Positions 1 through 10,683 of a stretch of DNA of 64,000 nt are shown one piece after another (position 1 is the first letter of the stretch; each line of letters starts with the position of its first letter). The translations under genes and the position numbers were made by a program. Origin of the DNA: Leguminivora glycinivorella (lineage: Eukaryota > Arthropoda > Insecta > Lepidoptera > Tortricidae); the NCBI RefSeq assembly GCF_023078275.1, contig NC_062980.1:13720783-13784782 (forward strand), written 5' to 3'. A model generated the notes under the pieces. The model was not told the origin of the DNA, made no database searches, and saw nothing but the letters and a program-made list of their open reading frames with translations.

Positions 1-895
1 TTACCTCAGTTTAACCAGTAATAATATTACTGACTACTCGGTGTTTGCGTAGTTTGGTGAAGTTTTAGTGCTCCGGTGCATTATACTATACTGAAATAAT
101 AAAAATAATGCCTAGAAAACCAATAAAGTTGTTAAAATATGGATTAAGACTGGGTAATATTCCATGTAAAAAACAGTCGCTAAACGGTCACCAAACGGTC
201 AACAAACGGTCGCAAAATGGTCGCAGCGTACACGCGTGACCGAAAGCAGTGAATATTTATTGGATTTACAAAATGGCTTCTTGTATTCATTTTTTCCAGG
301 TATCCTCAAACTTTATAAACAATTAAATATGCCGTCGTACTCAGTTGTCCTCACTAAAGAAGATTAAAAAAAAATTGTAACGTGCGCACCGAGCTGCTGG
401 GTTGTAAAGGATCGGGGATCATATTATTATGGTCTTCTATAAAGCAACTAGTATTTTGCGGCATTTCACAATTGACACTTGTTGAAGTAGTCGTCATTAA
501 TATTACTATCAACATTAATTTCAGCGATCTGTACTTCTTTTGTCAAGATTTTTGTAGAGATAAGTGTCCACAAATTTGTAATGTTAAAGAGACATACACC
601 GAGACAGAAACCGTTTTGACAGTGACAATGACAGCTACAAATTCGTCCACTTGTTGTTACCGTTATGTGTGCATACGTCGACTAATAAAGTGTCGTTAAA
701 AATCGTTCTGACAGTGACATTGACAGCCACAGATTCGTACACATTTTGTTACCGTAACAAGTGCACACACCGACTACATTTTGTTATTGTATCAATACGG
801 TCGCATTGTTTGCACGACGTTACCACGCGTTATGTCACATTTGACAGTTAGTTACTGATTTGAAGATTTTGCGACCGAAATGGTTGTATGGGTTA
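1..895 (-). mobile_element. TIR element copy A, cut by window edge
   Basis: This is an inverted, partial copy of the element at 17956-19974. The shared terminus, read inward from 895, is CCCATACAACCAT followed by GTCGCAAAATC, and similarity continues to position 1. It lacks about 650 bp present in copy B (near 18310-18955), so either A is deleted or B carries an insertion. Positions 175-235 hold repeats of the type AACGGTC, possible transposase-binding subterminal repeats. Reading frames up to 105 codons show no recognisable domain, so it looks non-autonomous. The superfamily is unknown. Confidence 0.7.
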
Positions 896-1002
896 ACTAT
901 ACGCATTTACTGATGTGTGGAGTTACAACTCTTCCCTTACTTATTCCTCTATGATGGAAACGAACATGTTAGCGCGAATAAAATTTTAAAATAATTATTA
1001 TG

Positions 1003-1153
1003 TTAAGGGGCGGTTTTTCAGTCGCCAGATAAATATATCTACCAGATAAAGTTATCACTATCCTTTTCATCACACATATAAATGACAATGACAGCCAACA
1101 TTTATCTGACAGATATTATTTAAGTATCTGGCGATTGAAAAACCAGCCCTTAA
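1003..1153. mobile_element. MITE with TTAA target duplication
   Basis: A short element bounded by TTAA on both sides. The inverted ends read GGGGCGGTTTTTCAGTCGCC and, from the other side, GGGCTGGTTTTTCAATCGCC. TTAA duplication is the piggyBac or Kolobok habit. It has no coding capacity. Confidence 0.75.
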
Positions 1154-1445
1154 TCACATAAGTAGTTAATAATATTTTAACACATAAATGTCCTTGCCAA
1201 AGTCGGACTGCGTGGTTATTTTGAATGGTAAAAATGCAGTTTAAAATACTTATCTCGTAGTTATTAAGATTTATTTAATTATTAAGCTAAACTGAGACAA
1301 TTAAACAATAAAGACTGTACAGGTCAATTCACGATCACAAGAGCTGGAATATGAATTACTGTGTGGTGTGTGAACTGTGTGACAGATTGACCAATATGAT
1401 GGAAACCCTTGACAGTTACGACTTTATACCTTTATGTCACTCATA

Positions 1446-1500
1446 CAATAAAAGTTTGATGAAATGATCATCATCCTCCTTGCGTTATCCCGGAAAGCGG
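1446..1500 (-). repeat. 3' tail of a lepidopteran SINE
   Basis: The stretch TCATCCTCCTTGCGTTATCC is the reverse complement of the 3' end of the complete SINE at 36474-36803. Only the tail remains. Confidence 0.6.
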
Positions 1501-1545
1501 TCACAACTCAAGAAATGTCACATGCGCGTTGCCAGCCCTTTACAA

Positions 1546-1603
1546 ACTTTTACACTCCCTTTTGCTGTGTTAACTTAACGCAGCAAAAAGGAGTGTAGAA
1601 GTT
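1546..1603. repeat. Short hairpin repeat
   Basis: An inverted repeat of about 28 nt per arm, with arms near ACTCCCTTTTGCTG and CAGCAAAAAGGAGT. It is probably a MITE remnant. No gene is visible in the surrounding 1156-2410. Confidence 0.5.
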
Positions 1604-2414
1604 CTAAGGAGGGTTCTGGTTGCCGACGACTCAAAGGACAATAGACGGAACAAAGTAGTTCCGTAGGTCCTTCCGTCACCAGCACACCGCACCCTCGTTG
1701 AGCACCTTTGTTACGTCTTTATTATTAATTTGTCTCTGACATGAGTATACTTATACGTAATGTCGAATAGTTATTTTTTATACGTGAATAATAAAATATT
1801 ATAATGATGGAGGAATTAGCATGAAAGTGCCAGGATTTGAAAGAACATTATTTTTAGTAATTTCGGAGCTGTTTTGGTACGATTTTTTTGTGAGCGTATT
1901 AGTTCACACTCTAAAAAAGTTGTACGAGCAATGCAAGTTATTCTTTCAAAACTTGGCTAGTAAATGCCACTTTCATCGTATTTACTTTTATAGGTACTTG
2001 TATAGAAACGTTACCTCTTATCGATATTTAAGATTCTTTATATCTGATAGTTTTCAAAAGGTGCAACATGCTAAAAGTCGCAAATTGCCAATTACATAAC
2101 CAACAAACATACCTGTAAAATACCTATACTTAAAATGAATAACAGGTTAAATAAAACTATCATCACAACATCAGACAATATCAAACGGAATAAATTATTT
2201 TAGCCCTTAATTTTTTTGGAAGTTACTAGGAATGTTACTACGTCGAGAAGGCGCATTTGCCCCATTTGTATTTAACTGCTTTCTTGATATTTGGATTATT
2301 TTCGACTTTGTTGTTTATTTAGAAATTTTAGAACTAATACTATAATAATAGGTACCATTTCATGTTATTTATTACGTTTAATTAGAACTTGAGACATTAA
2401 TTAAAAGCTCTGCC

Positions 2415-2897
2415 ACATATGCGCGTTTTGAGAGCGCAGCGCAATGAAGGCGGTGCGCCGGATTGCGCCGCCGATTCGCGCGCATTCTGCATATGGTAAC
2501 TTCTAAGGCTATATTTTGCAACTGTAAACTTCTAATAAGTATTGAATGACACATAAGAAATCAAAACAACAATTTGGAATTTAACAATCAGCTAAATGGT
2601 TAACATTTAATCCATATGCAGACAAATCCGCTCAACGCGCGCTGTGTCACGGCCCAGCCACGACATTGGTCTAAGCGCTACAGCGGCGAGCGGCAGCCAT
2701 ACGTGCGAATGAAAAGTCCCATCGCAGTGTCTCGCTTCAATGTATGGCCGCCGCTCGCCGCTGTAGCGCTTAGACCAATGTCGTGGCTGAGCCGTTATAT
2801 GTGCCCGCGCGAGCGTATTCAGAGCATGCGCCGCCGATCCGCTTTGAATACGCTCGCATTCAGCGCGCATTCCGCTACGCTATCAAAACGCCCTATG
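2415..2897. mobile_element. Composite foldback MITE
   Basis: The outer ends are inverted (CATATGCGCGTTTTGAGAGC against CATAGGGCGTTTTGATAGC). Nested inside are an inverted repeat at 2649-2795 with 45-bp arms (core TAAGCGCTACAGCGGCGAGC) and a hairpin at about 2811-2851 (GCGAGCGTATTC). It is GC-rich against AT-rich flanks. Open frames across it arise from its palindromic structure. Confidence 0.6.
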
Positions 2898-2910
2898 TTT
2901 GGGCGAGGCT

Positions 2911-3275
2911 TTAAGGTGGATTGTGACTCATGATGAGTTAGCGACGAAATGATTATACCTGATTTACACCACCGTTTTTAAAGTTATTTCGCATGTGACA
3001 CGCAATATCACCCTCTGGCAAAGATTTCAAAAATAAGGATAGTAGGTTTGATAACCTAATTTCGACTGAACATTCTCGTTTGGTGCGCCTTGGCGAAACG
3101 CTGCAACGCGATTGGTTGATGAGTTCGCATTACTCTCGCCATTGGTCGGATAAACTGCACGCTTGGCTCGCTTTCGTGCACAGCAATGTTACTGGCGCTG
3201 TGTATGTACCATTTTGGTGCCGTTTGCCTCATCGTTACTATGTAATATAAATTTTCACGTGCACATCCACCTTAA
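2911..3275. mobile_element. TTAA-flanked MITE
   Basis: TTAA lies at 2911-2914 and 3272-3275. The inverted termini begin GGTGGAT. It is 357 bp between the duplications and has no ORF. Confidence 0.6.
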
Positions 3276-3772
3276 ACTTACCATAAATGAGAACACCAAA
3301 ATATTATAGTACGTAAGCTTGAGATTATTGTATTATAGGCACAATAAAATGTTTTTACTGAATTAATTTAAAATGTATGAAAAGTGAAACATGTTGATTG
3401 CAAAAATAAACATAACATTTTGACCGATAAGTCATATTTCGTCTACATTTAATTGATTGTATTGTAACGAAAATTACACATAAAAATTGTACCGATTTCA
3501 TTGACATTTTAGCGTAGCGTGCTAAATAATAAAAATAAATTTATCAATTAAATTATTAACTAAATTAAGAGATGTCAATATATGTGTAGTTGAAACAAAA
3601 TTACTCAAACTAAACTTTATCGATGATTTGTTGTCGATGAAATGATATTCGATGAAAAGTTTGTCGGCGAAACAAGGATACACCAAAATTTATAAGCAAA
3701 CGCGAACTATATTGAGGTGACAATCACTCTACCCAAGCTATATTAAAAATACTATTTAATAATATAAATAAA

Positions 3773-3874
3773 TAGATCGTGTCATTCACGGAGACGCGTG
3801 CTTTGATTCATATTGTCATGCAATTAAAGGTTACATTTGTCAAACTTGCTCGTCATCTTGAATGACACGATCTA
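3773..3874. mobile_element. 102-bp MITE, mariner-like size
   Basis: Perfect 16-bp inverted termini TAGATCGTGTCATTCA enclose about 70 bp. Ends with TA suggest TA target choice. The flanking 3280-4600 is AT-rich with no gene I can support. Confidence 0.65.
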
Positions 3875-4599
3875 CAGAAAACTTATAAGTAATAAAATAA
3901 ATAGATAGCAGAACGAAGATATAGATCATAAGATTGACCTAGCATAGTATTTTTTTACTGTAAAACTTAGTTTAAGAAATTAATTTAAATCTCATCACAA
4001 ATATTGTCTAAATCGTGAATACAACTTTCATTCTATTCAACGATGAACTTTCGACATGTATGTAATTATGAAAATAAATCCTATTCAATTGTTAATCAAG
4101 CCATTTTGATTTCATTGTCCCAGTTTTATAAAAACAGGCACGATACGATTCGACAATGATAGTGCACGAGTTGCACGACTCTTAATGCAACCAGAACGCA
4201 AATAATTTTGAATGAAATCAGTTTTTCATCACACTCCATAGTAAATGTGCAACTGCATGCAGGCGGAGCGGCAGTTACAGATACCTAATTAGTTCTCCCT
4301 AAGGTGTTATGAAGTACCGTATTTAACTTGTTCTACTCCCGAACTGTTATTCGTTATTTACAGGGTCGTACATACATACCTACATCTTTAAAACTCTACA
4401 TAAAAGTCTATTCCCCAAAGCCAGCATCATACATCTCTAACATCTCTTATTAATCATAGTAGCTTTATACTTTGTATAATTTATTGAAATTAATTTCCAT
4501 AGAGTAGGTACCTACTCTGTTAATATTTTTTTTGATGACTACTTTTGCTTTTTAAATTGTATCTTGTTTTTTAATGCACGTTAATTATAAGACGTAATG

Positions 4600-4785
4600 T
4601 TTTGAAAAAAAGTGGCCCGCCGAGTTTCTTGCCAGTCCCTTAGTGGATACCCCCCTCCAACTGAGGGGGGACTGAAATCTTCTCGAGGCTGAGGCGTAGG
4701 GTTAGAGCCGGCGTAGCTTTATTTGACGTTCATATGCGCATTGTGATATGCCTACTTGGAAAATAAATATTTCATTTCATTTCAG
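4600..4785 (+). repeat. LINE 3' end remnant
   Basis: It ends in GCCTACTTGGAAAATAAA followed by an (ATTTC)n tail, the usual 3' terminus of lepidopteran Jockey/R1-like LINEs. The upstream coding frame is decayed. Confidence 0.5.
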
Positions 4786-4907
4786 CCTCCGCCGGCTTCC
4801 CACGCACCCACGCAGTAACGAAAAAATTGAAAAAGCATTGTTTGGCTTTGTTGTTGCAAGGCATCTTTATAACATTAGTGCGTGGATGCCGGAGAGCCGG
4901 CGGGGGC
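4785..4907. repeat. Imperfect foldback
   Basis: The arms are GCCTCCGCCGGCTTCCCACG and, inverted, GCCCCCGCCGGCTCTCCGGC. It sits directly against the LINE tail. Confidence 0.5.
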
Positions 4908-5142
4908 TGGCTTTGGACAGCTAGAGCGGGCGCTGGTAGTGCAAACCTTTGCGTCAAAATGCAGAAAACGAATAAAAAAATGTATTGGTGCAACGGTGTT
5001 TAACTGAGTCAAAAAATAGTCGTGGCGTCTTTATTAACAATATCGGCTTCGTCTGAAATTGCCCCCACGCCACTCACCGTTTTTGACCTCCTTTAAACGC
5101 CACGCCGGTTGCATAAAATACTATTTTTTTCAGTAGGTACCA

Positions 5143-5286
5143 TATCGAGGGTTTACTGGTGAAACCTGATAAATTGAGCAAACTGGTTTTTGAAATTCGA
5201 ACTATGTGAAATGAAATTTCCACAATGTTGTTATTTCAAGGACAAATTATCTCGATTTATCGAGTTTCACCAGTAAACCCTCGATA
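5143..5286. mobile_element. MITE with 32-bp TIRs
   Basis: Inverted ends TATCGAGGGTTTACTGGTGA lie at 5143-5174 and 5251-5286. TA at both edges suggests a mariner-type target. No coding capacity. Confidence 0.65.
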
Positions 5287-5980
5287 TACGTGCGAAAAGG
5301 AACTTTGGGCATAAACATATTGTAAACTCGAGTCTTTAAATCGCTCCGGCAAGCCGGCGCGTTTGCAGTAGTGGTGAGTGTGATCAATTTCTAAAGGAGC
5401 GCACTCACTGACAGTTCTCCAGACAGTGGCGGATTTGCCGTAAGGCCCAGTAGGCCCGGGCCTAGGGCGGCCAGATTTTAAGGGCGGCAAATCGTGGCAA
5501 AAAAATCACTGAGGATAACAAGATTAACAACAAAGAACTTGAATGCAAAGTATCTTAATATTATATAGGCTCGCGTAAGTATCGTATCCATTTTTGCGTA
5601 TCAAAGAATAAATATTTAATTCGTACATCGTATTACATATAATATGTCGGCGCAAGGCACCTGTAACCTTATAAGTAGTGTATGAGGCCCATGGAGGCGG
5701 CCCACATTCCTGGTCCAATGTTTACGTTAACAGCATTAGCGGAATTGTCACAGTGATGTCTTTGTACTTTGAGACGGGGCGGATATTGTAAACACCGCCG
5801 AACGTAGCCGTGGGTCCGATGTGGTACGTAATGAAATTAATTAAAATATTTGTTGTACCTAAGCATTCCTTAAGGTGCCGAGAGGGCATTAAGATTTGGG
5901 ACATGGATGAATAGAGACACGCGACCGCGCGCTATCCCATAACCGTGCCGTGAGATTACGTGTGCGCTTTAAGTACCTAG

Positions 5981-8139
5981 TAGGGCTTCCAATACCGGGA
6001 TCCCGGTATCACGGGATCCCGGGATCCCGCCTTTTTTGGCCACATTTCAATACCGGTATTTAATTTAGTAATACCGGGATCCCGGTATTTTTAGAAACTA
6101 AGAAATTTTGCCAAATGAACGTAAATTACTCGTCAAAAACGTTAAATTTCTGCATCATGATGGTCGCTACACGCGTAAATCTTGCTTCTTGCTCTCGTTT
6201 CTTGATTTGACACATTCTCTGTTTGGTATTTTTACAATATTTGTATGATAATGATACTTTTTTCGATGATTACATAGATAAAGATACGTATCGAAAGCAT
6301 TCATTGAGGAGGGCCTGTCGCGATCCTTTTTTGACACATTTGCCGCACTTGTGAATTCGCACGTAAGTGTGACACAGAAGCAACACGTCAAACGTATTTG
6401 CAACAGGCCACAGACCACAGACAAAATCGCCCTTATGCATCTCTATCATATATATATATAACATTTTATAAAGAATTGCATATGAACTAACGTATAACGT
6501 AGCTACTCTATGGTTTACTGTGCATGTGCGTTAATGTGTTGAACTCTAGCGCAAAACTTTGCGGTAATATTCCTACAGTAACGAAATTGAAAAATCTGAA
6601 CTATCAAAATCAAGAAAATTACTTTTCTAATCCGTAGATTAAGTGTTCCTATTCCGCGAAGTAATCTTCTTGATTTTGATTATCATGATTATTTCTTAAT
6701 GTGATTTATAGTAAAATTATGTATGTGGGACAATTTAGCTTTTTTGGCTAATTGTTCAATGATTTGACGGTTTTATTTTATTAGTGCTTTAGCGCCTCTA
6801 GTGCCACGAAAAACAAAAATACCACTAAATTGTACCACAGATATTGATTACAAATATTACAATGTTTTTCAAAAAAAAAACATCTTATGTTCTAGTTTCA
6901 AAAGTCTGTGTCTAGGTTCAAATGATGTGTCTTGTTATTTACTAAAGTGATTTATTATAGTTAAATGAACTACAAGGTTCTATTCCGCACGAGCCTAAAG
7001 ATCGATTTGGCAGAAAACATGGCTTGCTATGGATGGCCGCGTCTTCTTGCGAAATGTGCGATCTGGCAGCGATATCTAACTCACAGAATCGGTTCACTAC
7101 TTATTGTCTTGCAGAAACTTTTTTCGCATATATTTGATTGTATAAAAGTTCTTGGCAGAAGTCACGATTGGCAGAAACATCTTACGCAGAATATGCTTTG
7201 GCATAAACATTTCGCAGATTTTTGTAATACCGAATTGTCTGTTGTCATAATGTTGATGTGCATAATAGTTTTCTAGTCGAATAATACTTTCGCAGATAAT
7301 ATTTCTGCATAATATTCAGGCTGCATAATGTTGCAGTTTGCTTTTTGATAGCGAGTTGGATGTGTTGGGGATGCAAGATAGCGAACACTTCTCCTCATTT
7401 CGCTCGTCGTCGCACCTAACGGTGACTCTGGGGCAGTATTTCCTTTTTGATAGCGTGTAATAATTCTGCTCATGTCATAGTATGCTATACGATTATTATA
7501 GTATATAAAACTATGCTAAATCAAAGTCAAGTAATGTTCTGTAAAACAATGTTCTGCCAAATGTGTCTTATGCGAGGGTTGTAGTAATAATGCCAACCAA
7601 GTTTCCTGCAAAATGACCATTCGATCTATAGTGCTTCTGCGGAACATGTTATGCAAAGAGTGTTTCTGACTAAAATTATTCTGCCAGATGAGGGTAACCC
7701 CACAGAATCACCTGAGTAGAGATCTGGCGCTCTTCCCCGCTTGCTTTTATACTGATTACTGCGTCCTCAGTCCTACTCTTAACAAAAATAAAGAGCACGG
7801 GGCGTAGCCCTTTGAACTATGTATACTTATAAACTATAGAAGTTGAACCGACTTGGCCACATAAGTTTGCGAACCGTTTTGGGTTGAAATCGAAACATAT
7901 GAAGTTCGAAATGTATTCGATTTGACCATCACTAAGTCAGATTGGCAAGATTTCGCTGTAGTATAACACTCATGAAAAGTAACAAACGAGATTTTGAATA
8001 AAATTTGTTATTTTAAGCAAATTAATTGGTTTTTATATTTTCGCTACTTCAATACCGGGATCCCGGGATCCCGGTATTGAAATCCCCGATACTGGAATGA
8101 ATACCGGTATTGGATAAGGTCCGGTATTTGGAAGCCCTA
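5981..8139. mobile_element. hAT-type element, non-autonomous, 2.16 kb
   Basis: Perfect 8-bp target duplications GTACCTAG lie at 5973-5980 and 8140-8147. The inverted termini begin TAGGGCTTCCAAATACCGG (one side lacks an A), and both ends carry subterminal ATACCGGGATCCCGG palindromes. An 8-bp duplication with TAGGG termini is the hAT pattern. The longest internal frame is 103 codons and shows no transposase or BED domain, so it is probably mobilised in trans. Confidence 0.85.
7000..7700. repeat. Degenerate GCAGAA/GCATAA periodic region
   Basis: Inside the hAT element, short units such as TTGGCAGAAACAT, CGCAGAATATG and TTGGCATAAACATTTCGCAG recur every 13-25 bases. From about 7540 they appear in the opposite orientation (TTCTGCCAAATGTG, TTATGCAAAG). 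They are too diverged for a normal tandem array but too regular for chance. Confidence 0.5.
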
Positions 8140-8147
8140 GTACCTAG

Positions 8148-9260
8148 TAGTGTACCACTTGACCCACGGATTCGTTTCCGGTTCTGATGATAACTTAGTG
8201 ATGCTAAAGCTTTGAGTTGGTGTGATTTTTTTGTGTTTTGGAACTTAAGTGATTGTGTTTGTTTTGATATTAGTAATATTCGTTACCAGTTGCATAAACA
8301 TTTGTTGGACTTGTGTGCGTGATATGCCCACCGTTTCCGCCCGCCATGGAGCTGGTGCCTGCCCCTTGATGTCGAGCTACCGGCTCCGACATATAAAAGT
8401 TAAGTAGTTTTAGTTAAATATATAGGATGGTACCTACCTATTGTTATCTATTACGCGTGTGTCTGCGATTTGCGATTGTTTTGTCAGCAGTGTGCGTAAA
8501 GCAATTGCAGTGAGCGGTTTTAATTACTTATTTGCAGTGATTGGGGATTTGAATGGCATAAGGGGTGAATGACAGCAATCATTATGCTAGTATGAATCTG
8601 CCGCGGGATTCCAGGCTTGATGTGGTTAGATAAAGGACAGGTTTTTATTATAATATCAGTATCACCTTTATATTATAAGTTAATTGTCAGTATATTGCTA
8701 TTACGGGTTAATGTTTTAAATGCGACATCCAATCATCAATTACTTACTGCTGAATAAAGCTGAGTTATTACTTCTGAATTCATTTTTTATATTAAATTAG
8801 TTTAGTATCTAAGGCCTCACTTACAATAAAATATGTAATTTATATAAAAATTACTTAACTATCAATATCATAACCAACACTTGCTTATTTAAGGGTGCTT
8901 TCAAAAACGTCAAAATAATGTAAAATTGATAGTTTTAGTCGGTGAAATGTTACACTTTCCGTTATCTAATAGATATATTTAGTTCAAGTTTCAATTGGAG
9001 CATCTTATTATCTTGATTCTTATCAGACTGGATTTTTGAAAGTTAGCTCACTAAATTAATTATGATTTTTTCTCTGATGCACGTTTAGGAAAACCCGCGT
9101 ATAGCGCTGAATTAGTCGATCTTATTTGTAAAATTTGGACAATTCGTAATACTGAAACTGTAAATTTATAATACGTATCTAGACTAGAATCTTCTCAGAC
9201 GACATTTTTATTATAAGGTTTTGAAAAAGAGTACTTACTTTTTCAATATTTATAAATTTC
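8148..9260. other. AT-rich stretch without recognised features
   Basis: I see no ORF, splice structure or repeat terminus that I can support here. A short GC-rich island near 8330-8395 has no interpretable frame. Confidence 0.4.
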
Positions 9261-10151
9261 ATTACTACCAAAATCAATTGTTCTTACCATCTATATGCCG
9301 ACGACTTGCAACTTTACACTCAAGCTAGCGTGGACGATCTAGATCAAGCTGTCGCCAATTTGAATGCAGACTTGGCCAACATTTCTGCCTGGTCACGTTG
9401 TTTTGGCATTGCAGTGAACCCTGTTAAATGTCAGGCCATCATTCTCGGTAGCCCACGCTTGCTTTCTTTGACTGACACCAGTCAATTGACCCCTATCCAG
9501 TACGAAGAAGTAGTGATACCTTTCTTGCCGAAAGTAAAGAATCTGGGGTTGACTATGGATAGCGGTTTGACTTGGGACCCTCAGGTGTCTGATGTTTGTC
9601 GTAGAGTGACGTACACTTTAAGATCTCTCTATAGGTTTAAATACTTTCTCCCGTCCTCCACCAAGACCCTTCTGGTCCAAGCCCTTGTTCTGCCCATCCT
9701 GGATTATGCTGATGTGTGTTACAGCAATATCACCCAAGCTTACTTATCCAAGTTCGATCGGTTACTCAATAATTGCATCAGGTTTGTCTTTGGGCTCCGA
9801 AAATACGATCATATTTCAACTTTTCGCAAAAAACTGAACTGGCTTCCTATTCGTGAACGTCGATCCTTGCGCATTCTCTGTACCTTATTTTCAATATTAT
9901 TTGATCCTTCAGCCCCAAATTATCTTCGATCCAATTTTAAATTTGTTACCCCGCGCTCGGGCACGGAACTCCGAACCTCCCGTAGTCTTCAACTTATTGT
10001 CCCCCGACATCGTACAGGTTTCATGTCAAATTCGTTCACCATCCAGGCAATCCGGCTGTGGAATGATCTTCCTCTCACCATTAGGCAGGCTCGGAACAAA
10101 TTCGCCTTCAAGCGCATGCTGCGTAAGTATCTGTTTGATAAGGTTCGATAG
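9261..10151 (+). CDS. Non-LTR retrotransposon RT, 5'-truncated
   Basis: The frame is open from about 9261 and passes through the RT active-site box YADDLQLYT at about 9294-9320. It continues through the thumb and C-terminal region of a Jockey/CR1-like LINE polymerase (VNPVKCQAIILGS, NLGLTMDSGLTWDPQV, then LWNDLPLTIRQA near the end) and stops at 10151. The endonuclease and fingers domains are absent, as usual for 5'-truncated copies. No legitimate start codon is expected. The reading frame has no internal stop, so the copy is fairly young. The product would be inactive. Confidence 0.8.
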   Translation: MTTKINCSYHLYADDLQLYTQASVDDLDQAVANLNADLANISAWSRCFGIAVNPVKCQAIILGSPRLLSLTDTSQLTPIQYEEVVIPFLPKVKNLGLTMDSGLTWDPQVSDVCRRVTYTLRSLYRFKYFLPSSTKTLLVQALVLPILDYADVCYSNITQAYLSKFDRLLNNCIRFVFGLRKYDHISTFRKKLNWLPIRERRSLRILCTLFSILFDPSAPNYLRSNFKFVTPRSGTELRTSRSLQLIVPRHRTGFMSNSFTIQAIRLWNDLPLTIRQARNKFAFKRMLRKYLFDKVR

Positions 10152-10447
10152 TCACCCTCAATGATCTTTCACAATGGGTATATTTTATATTATATTTATG
10201 TATTGTATATTTATATACCTATTTATGTATAATATCAGGTCTATATATATTTAAATGTAGCATATAAGGATATTGTTTGTATCTTAAATTCTTTTCCATT
10301 ACACGCTAACTATACTAGGACCCTGCACCTACTTAATCTTTCGGTTTAGCCCATGGTTGACTGGTAGAGAATGCCATCTGGCATTAAGTCCGCCATTTGT
10401 ACTTTTTTATATTGTGCAATAAAGTTTAAATAAATAAATAAATAAAT
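9261..10447 (+). mobile_element. 5'-truncated LINE with (TAAA)n tail
   Basis: It comprises the RT fragment above, a 3' UTR ending GTGCAATAAAGTTTAAA, and a (TAAA)n tail at about 10424-10447. The tail directly abuts the DIRS terminus at 10448. The similar string at 22525-22558 shows that the family is present elsewhere in the window. Confidence 0.75.
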
Positions 10448-10448
10448 A

Positions 10449-10540
10449 TTGACTTTTTATTCCATCCCCACATTCCCCACTCCTAACCGACCCAACAAGT
10501 TCTAGTCGCCATATTCTGACCTCATTCCTTTTTAGTAAGG
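10449..10540. repeat. DIRS right inverted terminal repeat
   Basis: It is the near-perfect reverse complement of 21826-21914. Landmarks are GACTTTTTATTCCATCCCC and CAACAAGTTCTAGTCGCC. Confidence 0.75.
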
Positions 10541-10611
10541 ATCAAAACTTGTATATGGGTTAATAAGAAACTTGTTCTTATGTGACTAAGTCACGGGAGG
10601 GGAGGGTGCTG

Positions 10612-10648
10612 ATTATATCTTCGAATGAAGCGATTCACATAATAGTGA
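10612..10648. repeat. DIRS complementary-region arm
   Basis: The sequence GAATGAAGCGATTCACATAA resembles the reverse complement of 12797-12844. The two arms would be adjacent, with a palindromic junction, if the hAT-like element between them were removed. Confidence 0.5.
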
Positions 10649-10683
10649 TCGAACTTCACTTCAAGAAGTTCGTTTGATCATCT

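Noticed and set aside
1821..2099. 92-codon plus-strand frame
   Set aside because: No start context, domain or splice evidence; aromatic-rich composition expected from AT-rich DNA.
2607..2933. Overlapping 87- and 105-codon frames on both strands
   Set aside because: They arise from the inverted repeats of the composite foldback and show no domain.
6001..6090. Repeated ATACCGGGATCCCGG palindromes as operator sites
   Set aside because: They are subterminal repeats of the hAT element, present at both ends.
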